7,188 bases of DNA, taken from the NCBI GenBank assembly GCA_003476595.1, contig DMTU01000189.1, positions 2,051 to 9,238 on the forward strand. Reading direction: 5' to 3'. This document shows, one piece after another, positions 1 through 4,747 of this stretch. The DNA is from Acidimicrobiaceae bacterium. Its GTDB lineage: Bacteria > Actinomycetota > Acidimicrobiia > Acidimicrobiales > Salinilacustritrichaceae. A program made the position numbers and the translations under genes. A model generated the notes under the pieces. That model searched no databases. It was given only the letters and a program-made list of their open reading frames with translations, and was not told the DNA's origin. The number at the start of each line of letters is the position of its first letter. Positions within the stretch are counted from its first letter, which is position 1.

Positions 1-78
1 CACTCCTGCTGGTTCGAGCTGCACGAAGACCTGCTCGCCACGCTCGGGCGAGAACGCACCACTGAAGGGAGCCCGTGA
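1..78 (+). CDS. C-terminal end of an upstream gene, possibly FAD-dependent thymidylate synthase ThyX (5' partial)
   Basis: Reading frame 1 is open from the window edge to a TGA at 76-78 and encodes the last 25 residues of a protein, ending LGRERTTEGSP. The peptide begins HSCWFELHEDLL, a Trp/Phe-containing amphipathic stretch that could be the final helix of an enzyme. The stop overlaps the dapA ATG by one base (TGATG), which implies cotranscription and probably translational coupling with dapA. In Mycobacterium thyX lies directly upstream of dapA and rnj, so ThyX, which methylates dUMP to dTMP using FAD and methylenetetrahydrofolate, is the best contextual guess. The fragment contains no diagnostic ThyX motif, and dapB or another enzyme cannot be excluded. 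That a coding region ends here is well supported; its identity is not. Confidence 0.45.
   Translation, partial: HSCWFELHEDLLATLGRERTTEGSP
65..71 (+). promoter_or_regulatory. Ribosome binding site that decides the dapA start
   Basis: The purine-rich run AAGGGAG (with the preceding G, 65-71) is a near match to the Shine-Dalgarno consensus. It lies 6 bases before ATG 78 but only 3 bases before the alternative GTG 75, so it favours the ATG. The site is inside the coding end of the upstream gene, as expected for coupled translation. Confidence 0.6.
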
Positions 79-974
79 TGGGCGCACTCCGCGAGAGCCG
101 GTTCGGCCGGGTCCTCACCGCCATGGTCACCCCGTTCGACGGCGACGGCCGCCTCGACCTGGACGGCACCCAGCGCCTCGCTCGCTGGCTCGTCGACCAC
201 GGCAGCGACGGCCTGGTGGTCAACGGCACCACGGGCGAGTCGCCGACGTTGTCGGCCACCGAGTCCGTCGACCTGTTCCGGGCCGTGCGCCAGGCGGTCG
301 ACGTCCCCGTCATCGCCGGCACCGGCTCCAACGACACCGCGCACGCCATCCGCCAGTCCGAGGCCGCGGCCGGCATCGGCGTCGACGGCCTCCTCGTGGT
401 CGCCCCGTACTACAACAAGCCGTCCCAGGCCGGCCTGCTGCGCCACTTCCGCATGATCGCCGAGGCCACCGACCTGCCGATCATCCTCTACGACATCCCG
501 GGCCGGACCAGCCGCAAGGTCGACAGCGCCACGGTCCTCACCCTCGCCCACGAGGTGCCGACGATCGTCGGCCTGAAGGACGCCGCCGGCAGCCCGGCCG
601 AGACCGCCGGCGTCATCGCCGGCGCGCCCGAGGACTTCGACGTCTACTCCGGCGACGACAACCTCACGCTCCCGTTGCTGTCCGTCGGCGCCCGCGGGGC
701 GATCAGCGTGGCGTCCCACTGGGTCGGCGAGCAGATCCGGGCGATGTTCGACGCCTTCGACGCCGGCGACGTCGCCGAGGCCACCCGCATCAACCAGACC
801 CTGCTGCCCTCCTACGGGTTCGAGTCCACCCTCGACGCCCCCAACCCGGTGCCGACCAAGGCGATGCTGCGCACCCTCGGCCTCCCGGCGGGGGAGTGCC
901 GCCCGCCCATGGGTCCCACCCCCGACGGCCTCGAGGTGAAGGCCAAGGAGCTCTGGGACTCGCTGGGCGACTGA
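78..974 (+). CDS. dapA: 4-hydroxy-tetrahydrodipicolinate synthase (DapA)
   Basis: This cytosolic enzyme condenses pyruvate with L-aspartate semialdehyde, the first committed step of the diaminopimelate/lysine pathway that supplies peptidoglycan and lysine. The 298-residue product has the usual family length and a single (beta/alpha)8 barrel. Family motifs are in order: GTTGES at 50-55 (T51 matches the catalytic threonine of E. coli), PYYNKP at 110-115 (Y112), LYDIPGRT at 137-144 (catalytic Y138, carboxylate-binding R143) and GLKDA at 165-169, whose K167 would form the Schiff base with pyruvate. ATG 78 is chosen over GTG 75 because of the ribosome-binding-site spacing; the two differ by one residue. 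The gene overlaps the upstream stop by one base and is followed by rnj after 23 bases. The related aldolases NanA and KDG aldolase share the fold, but the intact motif set and the thyX-dapA-rnj type of neighbourhood make DapA clearly the best call. Confidence 0.95.
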   Translation: MGALRESRFGRVLTAMVTPFDGDGRLDLDGTQRLARWLVDHGSDGLVVNGTTGESPTLSATESVDLFRAVRQAVDVPVIAGTGSNDTAHAIRQSEAAAGIGVDGLLVVAPYYNKPSQAGLLRHFRMIAEATDLPIILYDIPGRTSRKVDSATVLTLAHEVPTIVGLKDAAGSPAETAGVIAGAPEDFDVYSGDDNLTLPLLSVGARGAISVASHWVGEQIRAMFDAFDAGDVAEATRINQTLLPSYGFESTLDAPNPVPTKAMLRTLGLPAGECRPPMGPTPDGLEVKAKELWDSLGD

Positions 975-984
975 ACCCGGCCAG

Positions 985-990
985 TACGGT
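985..990 (+). promoter_or_regulatory. Candidate -10 element for a leaderless rnj transcript
   Basis: TACGGT fits the actinobacterial -10 pattern TANNNT and ends 7 bases before the rnj ATG at 998. That is the spacing at which transcription would start on the A of the start codon, giving a leaderless mRNA. I see no convincing -35 box. The overlapping GGTG at 988-991, 6 bases before the ATG, could instead act as a weak Shine-Dalgarno in a dapA-rnj cotranscript. The motif is short, so it could be chance. Confidence 0.3.
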
Positions 991-997
991 GCAGCCC

Positions 998-2653
998 ATG
1001 CCTGCACCCGTGAAGATCACGTTCCTGGGCGGCCTCGGCGAGATCGGTCGCAACTGCGCCTGCATCGAGGTCGACGGCCGGATCATGCTCATCGACTGCG
1101 GGCTCATGTTCCCCGACCTGGACATGCTCGGCGTCGACCTGGTGCTGCCCGACTTCAGCTACCTCTACGACAACGCCGACCGACTCGAGGGGGCCGTGCT
1201 CACCCACGGCCACGAGGACCACACCGGCGGCCTGTCGTTCCTGCTGCGAGACATCAGCTTCCCGCTGTACGGCTCCGAGCTGACCCTCGGCTTCGCCAAG
1301 AACCGGATCGAGGAGGCCGGTCTCCTCGACCGCACCAGCTTCAACATCGTGAAGGACGGCGAGCGGCGCAAGGTCGGCCCCTTCGACCTCGAGTTCATCC
1401 CGGCGACGCACTCGGTGCCCCACGGCTTCGCCACAGCGTTCCACACCCCGCAGGGAACGATCCTGCACTCGGGTGACTTCAAGATCGACCTGACCCCGGT
1501 CGACGGTCGCCTCACCGACCTGGCCCGCATCGGCGCCATGTCCCACGATCCCGGCATCCGCCTCCTGCTGGCCGACTCCACCAACGCGGAGGAGCGGGGC
1601 CACTCCGCCAGCGAGACCAGCGTCGGTCGGGTGCTCTACGACCTGTTCCACGCCCACGAGGGCCGGCGAATCATCACCGCCTGCTTCGCCAGCCACGTGC
1701 ACCGCGTCCAGCAGATCGCCGACGCGGCCGTCGCCTTCGACCGCAAGATCGCCACCCTCGGCATGTCGATGAAGAAGAACGTGAAGCTGGCCCGCTCGCT
1801 CGGGCTGCTGAACATCCCCGAGAGCAGCCTCATCGACATCGAGGAGATCGACAAGCACGACCCGGGCAAGGTCTGCATCATCTCCACCGGCAGCCAGGGC
1901 GAGCCGATGTCGGCCCTCGCCCTCATGGCCGCCACCGAGAGCCGCTGGCTCACCCTCACCCCCCAGGACACGGTGATCCTCAGCTCGCACCCGATCCCGG
2001 GCAACGAGATGAACGTGTCGAAGGTGATCGACGGCCTGGTGCGCCAGGGCGTCGACGTCGTCTACTCCGGCATCGCGGACGTCCACGCCACCGGCCACGC
2101 CAAGTCCGAGGAGCTCAAGACGTACCACTCCATCGCCCGGCCGGAGTGGTTCATCCCGGTCCACGGCGAGTACCGCCACCTCGTCGCCCACGCCAAGATC
2201 GCCCGGGCGATGGGCATCGCCCAGGAGAAGGTGTGGGTCTGCGAGGACGGCCACCAGCTCGAGCTGACCGACGACGGCCTGCGCGCCGTCGGCAAGGTCC
2301 CCGCCGGCTACCTCTACGTCGACGGCACGATCGGCGACGTCGGCCAGGGGGTCCTGCGCGACCGCAAGGTGCTGGCCGAGGAGGGCGTGGTCGTGGTCAT
2401 CGTCACCGTCGACGTCGAGACCGGCGCGGTGCTCAACCGGCCCGAGATCGTCACACGCGGGTGGATCTACGAGAAGGAGGCCGAGGGGCTGCTCACCGAG
2501 TGCGCAAACGAGGTCGAGAAGGCCGTCTCGGAGGTCAAGGACACCAGCGACATCGAGGCCGTCCAGCGGGCCGCCCGCCGGGCCGCCGGCCGCTTCGTGA
2601 ACCGGGAGACCAAGCGCAAGCCGATGATCGTGCCGGTGGTCCTGGAGGCCTGA
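998..2653 (+). CDS. rnj: Ribonuclease J (metallo-beta-lactamase / beta-CASP nuclease)
   Basis: RNase J is a zinc-dependent ribonuclease with endonucleolytic and 5'-3' exonucleolytic activity in RNA maturation and decay. The 551-residue product is of normal length for the actinobacterial enzyme. It opens with the family signature GGLGEIGRN at 11-19. The metal-binding motif HGHEDH is at 70-75 (H70, H72, D74, H75), and further ligands are H138 in ATHSVPH, D160 in HSGDFK and H389 in PVHGEYRHL. The beta-CASP insertion runs from about 200 to 365, and its last motif reads HATGHA (363-368) where many relatives have HxSGHA or HxSGHG. A C-terminal domain follows from about 450. ATG 998 is chosen because it puts the GGLGEIGRN motif about ten residues in, as in relatives; a longer in-frame GTG start at 896 would overlap dapA by 79 bases and add 34 low-complexity residues. 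The mycobacterial orthologue also follows dapA. Confidence 0.95.
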   Translation: MPAPVKITFLGGLGEIGRNCACIEVDGRIMLIDCGLMFPDLDMLGVDLVLPDFSYLYDNADRLEGAVLTHGHEDHTGGLSFLLRDISFPLYGSELTLGFAKNRIEEAGLLDRTSFNIVKDGERRKVGPFDLEFIPATHSVPHGFATAFHTPQGTILHSGDFKIDLTPVDGRLTDLARIGAMSHDPGIRLLLADSTNAEERGHSASETSVGRVLYDLFHAHEGRRIITACFASHVHRVQQIADAAVAFDRKIATLGMSMKKNVKLARSLGLLNIPESSLIDIEEIDKHDPGKVCIISTGSQGEPMSALALMAATESRWLTLTPQDTVILSSHPIPGNEMNVSKVIDGLVRQGVDVVYSGIADVHATGHAKSEELKTYHSIARPEWFIPVHGEYRHLVAHAKIARAMGIAQEKVWVCEDGHQLELTDDGLRAVGKVPAGYLYVDGTIGDVGQGVLRDRKVLAEEGVVVVIVTVDVETGAVLNRPEIVTRGWIYEKEAEGLLTECANEVEKAVSEVKDTSDIEAVQRAARRAAGRFVNRETKRKPMIVPVVLEA

Positions 2654-2777
2654 GGTCTCGGCACCGACCGTTCGCGCAACGGTCAGCGCCCGGTCGCCCA
2701 GCCCACACATCCGAGAAAGGTCGACTTCCTACGTTCGCCCTCGTCTGATCCCCACACAGCGAGGTGCACGAAACGCC
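2654..2777 (+). promoter_or_regulatory. rnj-phoX intergenic region, likely to hold the phoX promoter
   Basis: This 124-base gap has visibly more A and T than the genes around it and is the only upstream space available to phoX. TACGTT at 2730-2735 fits a TANNNT -10 element, but no good -35 box is visible. GAGGTG at 2761-2766 is a ribosome binding site whose last base is 11 bases before the phoX ATG, slightly long. CCCACACA occurs twice (2702-2709 and 2751-2758), 49 bases apart. A single GTTCGCC at 2733-2739 is one base off the Streptomyces PHO-box unit GTTCACC but is not repeated at 11-base spacing, so I do not call a PHO box. Promoter activity is inferred from position and the weak -10 match. 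Confidence 0.3.
2666..2684 (+). terminator. Stem-loop after rnj, possible terminator or palindromic operator
   Basis: Thirteen bases after the rnj stop there is a perfect inverted repeat, GACCGTT and AACGGTC, separated by the 5-base loop CGCGC. No T-run follows, so it is not a classical intrinsic terminator, though T-less hairpins of this kind are often proposed to end transcripts in actinobacteria. Because the repeat is symmetric and lies about 95 bases before phoX, it could equally be a regulator-binding palindrome. A 7-bp stem in GC-rich DNA is modest evidence. Confidence 0.4.
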
Positions 2778-4625
2778 ATGGAGCTCGAGCTCGAGGACCT
2801 TGGGTCCAACCCCACCGACAACCGCCCCTTCGAGGACATCGCCGGTGCCTACATCTCCCGTCGCGGCCTGCTCGGCGGCAGCCTTGCCGTCGCCGCCGCG
2901 ACCTTCTTCACTGGGACCGGTGTCGCCGGTGCGAAGGGGAAGCCCTCCGGGACCCCCGGGCGCGGTCCGGCGACGGCCGAGCCGCTGATCGGCTTCGACG
3001 CCATCCCGCTCGATGACACCGACCAGATCAAGGTCGCTGCCGGCTACACGGCCACGCCGTTCCTGCCGTGGGGCACCCCGATCCTGCCGGGTGCCGGCAG
3101 CGGCCGCTACCCGGCGAACGCCGCCGAGCAGGCGAAGCGGATCGGCCTCGGCCACGACGGGATGTGGTTCTTCCCGACCACCCGCAGCGGCGACCGGGGC
3201 ATCCTGTGCCTCAACCTCGAGTTCGGCACGAACGGCCACATCGCCAACGGCACCGGGATGACGCCCGGGACCCCCGAGTTCGTCGAGCTGTCGCAGGCTG
3301 CCCACGGCGTGGCCGTGGTCGAGATCCAGCGCACTGCGGCCGGCTGGCAGGTCGTGATGGGGTCCAACAACCGTCGCATCACGGCAACGACCCCCGTCGT
3401 CGAGTTCACCGGACCCGCTGCCGGCCACCCCCTGCTCCAGACCACGGCTGGGGATGCGCCCGCCGGAACGTTGAACAACTGCGCCAACGGCCACACGCCC
3501 TGGGGCACGTACCTCACGTGTGAGGAGAACTTCAACGGCTACTTCGGAGCCACGGGCGCATGGACCGCGACCCCGGAGCAGAACCGGTACGGCTTCTCGG
3601 CCGGCGGGTTCGGCTACGGATGGCACGTCCACGACCCGCGCTTCGACCTGTCGAACCCGGCACACGTCAACCGGGAGAACCAGGGCGGCTGGGTCATGGA
3701 GATCGACCCGCAGCGACCAGGTGCCGCGCCGGTGAAGCGCACCGCGCTCGGCCGCTTCAAGCACGAGAACGCCGAGGTCGTCGAGGGTCGCGGCAAGCGC
3801 GTCGTGGTCTACATGGGCGACGACGAGCGCTTCGACTACATCTACAAGTTCGTCTCGGACAGCAACTGGAAGTCCATGCGGGCCCGGGGCATGAGCCCCC
3901 TCGACCACGGCACGCTGTACGCAGCGAAGTTCGCCGATGACGGCACCGGCACCTGGCTGCCGCTGACCATCGACGATCCGGCGCTTGCTGCGCGCTTCGA
4001 GGACCAGGGCGAGCTCGTCACCTTCGCCCGCATCGCGGGTGATGTCGTCGGGGCCACGCCGATGGACCGGCCGGAGTGGGCGACGGCAGGCCCGAACGGC
4101 GACATCTTCTTCGCCCTGACCAACAACAGCAGGCGCACCGAGGCCGATGCCGCCAACCCGCGGAGCCCGAACCCCGACGGCCACATCATCCGGATCGAGG
4201 ACGGCGACCACGTCGGCACCACCTTCACGTGGGACATCTTCTTGATCGCTGGTGACGGTGCCTCCAGCGGCGATGGCTCGACCATCGACGCCGAGGACGC
4301 CTTCGGCAGCCCCGACGGCCTCTACGCCGATCCGGACGGACGTCTCTTCATCCAGACCGACGGCAGCCAGCCGAACGGCACGAACGATCAGATGCTCGTG
4401 GCTGACACCCGGACCGGCGAGCTTCGCCGCATGTTCACCGGCATCCCGGACGGCGAGGTCACGGGCGTGGCCCGGACGCCTGACCGCAAGACGATGTTCA
4501 TCAACGTCCAGCACCCGGGCAACGGGGATCCCGGGGTCAGCAGCTTCCCGGACTACGACGGCGCGACGCCGCGCGACTCCGTGGTCGTCATCACCAAGGA
4601 CGACGGCGGTGTGATCGGCACCTGA
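2778..4625 (+). CDS. phoX: PhoX-family phosphatase (DUF839), Tat-exported
   Basis: PhoX enzymes are Ca- and Fe-dependent alkaline phosphatases that release phosphate from organic esters outside the cytoplasm. The 615-residue product starts with a long 26-residue n-region followed by a twin-arginine motif SRRGLL (27-32), a hydrophobic stretch at about 31-50 and an AGA site ending at 52, so Tat export of the folded metalloprotein is likely. The family block NCANGHTPWGTYLTCEEN (234-251) is intact; C235 aligns with the iron-binding cysteine known in Pseudomonas PhoX, and E249/E250 fall in its metal-binding region. Further typical blocks are KHENAEV (328-334), YMGDDERFDYIYKF (345-358), NPDGHIIRI (465-473), SPDGLYADPDGRLFIQTDG (511-529) and NVQHPG (576-581), consistent with a six-bladed propeller. 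The gene stands alone between two housekeeping genes with hairpins on both sides. Of its first 50 codons 6 end in T, against 2 in rnj and 1 in dapA, a weak hint of different origin. Phosphatase activity is inferred from the family; some DUF839 members are uncharacterised. Confidence 0.88.
   Translation: MELELEDLGSNPTDNRPFEDIAGAYISRRGLLGGSLAVAAATFFTGTGVAGAKGKPSGTPGRGPATAEPLIGFDAIPLDDTDQIKVAAGYTATPFLPWGTPILPGAGSGRYPANAAEQAKRIGLGHDGMWFFPTTRSGDRGILCLNLEFGTNGHIANGTGMTPGTPEFVELSQAAHGVAVVEIQRTAAGWQVVMGSNNRRITATTPVVEFTGPAAGHPLLQTTAGDAPAGTLNNCANGHTPWGTYLTCEENFNGYFGATGAWTATPEQNRYGFSAGGFGYGWHVHDPRFDLSNPAHVNRENQGGWVMEIDPQRPGAAPVKRTALGRFKHENAEVVEGRGKRVVVYMGDDERFDYIYKFVSDSNWKSMRARGMSPLDHGTLYAAKFADDGTGTWLPLTIDDPALAARFEDQGELVTFARIAGDVVGATPMDRPEWATAGPNGDIFFALTNNSRRTEADAANPRSPNPDGHIIRIEDGDHVGTTFTWDIFLIAGDGASSGDGSTIDAEDAFGSPDGLYADPDGRLFIQTDGSQPNGTNDQMLVADTRTGELRRMFTGIPDGEVTGVARTPDRKTMFINVQHPGNGDPGVSSFPDYDGATPRDSVVVITKDDGGVIGT
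2856..2933 (+). other. Twin-arginine signal peptide region of PhoX
   Basis: Residues 27-52 of PhoX hold SRR followed by GLLGG, an Ala/Val/Phe-rich core, and a short-side-chain A-G-A ending where signal peptidase I would cut, before K53. The arginine pair precedes a mildly hydrophobic core, which is the Tat rather than the Sec pattern. The exact cleavage point is an estimate. Confidence 0.75.
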
Positions 4626-4641
4626 TCCAGCAGCACGCATG

Positions 4642-4665
4642 GTGGTGCGGCTGAGCCGCTCCCAC
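4642..4665 (+). terminator. First hairpin downstream of phoX
   Basis: GTGG at 4642-4645 pairs with CCAC at 4662-4665 and GCGG at 4647-4650 pairs with CCGC at 4656-4659, with a small internal loop (T4646 against T4660-C4661) and a CTGAG apical loop. It begins 17 bases after the phoX stop. It is weaker than the hairpin that follows and may act with it as a tandem terminator or RNA-stabilising 3' structure. Confidence 0.4.
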
Positions 4666-4674
4666 GCCAGGTCA

Positions 4675-4707
4675 CGGGGCCCGGTCCGGCAGGGGGACCG
4701 GGCCCCG
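4675..4707 (+). terminator. Strong GC-rich terminator-like hairpin between phoX and ftsK
   Basis: CGGGGCCCGGTCC (4675-4687) and GGACCGGGCCCCG (4695-4707) form a perfect 13-bp stem, 12 of 13 pairs being G-C, around the 7-base loop GGCAGGG. It lies 50 bases after the phoX stop and 41 bases before the ftsK start. There is no T-tract, so it matches the T-less hairpin terminators proposed for high-GC actinobacteria. It implies that phoX transcription largely ends here and that ftsK has its own start, or that the structure sits in the ftsK leader. Confidence 0.7.
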
Positions 4708-4738
4708 CCGCGTCTCGATCCGGCCCGCACCCTCCCCC

Positions 4739-4742
4739 GAGG
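4739..4742 (+). promoter_or_regulatory. Ribosome binding site supporting GTG 4748 as the ftsK start
   Basis: GAGG, within CCGAGGCAG, is the only purine-rich Shine-Dalgarno match upstream of ftsK. It is 5 bases before GTG 4748. The later in-frame GTG codons at 4766 and 4775 have no such site. Confidence 0.45.
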
Positions 4743-4747
4743 CAGAT

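Noticed and set aside
896..997. A longer N-terminus for RNase J starting at GTG 896
   Set aside because: It would overlap dapA by 79 bases and add a low-complexity leader not expected in the family; ATG 998 places the conserved GGLGEIGRN motif correctly.
812..2710. A 632-codon open frame on the minus strand across rnj
   Set aside because: It is antisense to a clearly real RNase J gene, and its Asp/Val/Leu/Gly-rich translation is what C-ending codons of a high-GC gene give when read in reverse. It has no recognisable motif.
2722..2750. A PHO box upstream of phoX
   Set aside because: Only one near-match (GTTCGCC at 2733-2739) is present; the bases 11 positions before (CGACTTC) and after (TCTGATC) do not repeat it.
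2535..4730. A 731-codon open frame on the minus strand across phoX
   Set aside because: Same codon-bias effect: stop codons are rare on the reverse strand of GC-rich genes. The translation is Val/Gly/Arg/Ala/Asp-rich with no domain signature.
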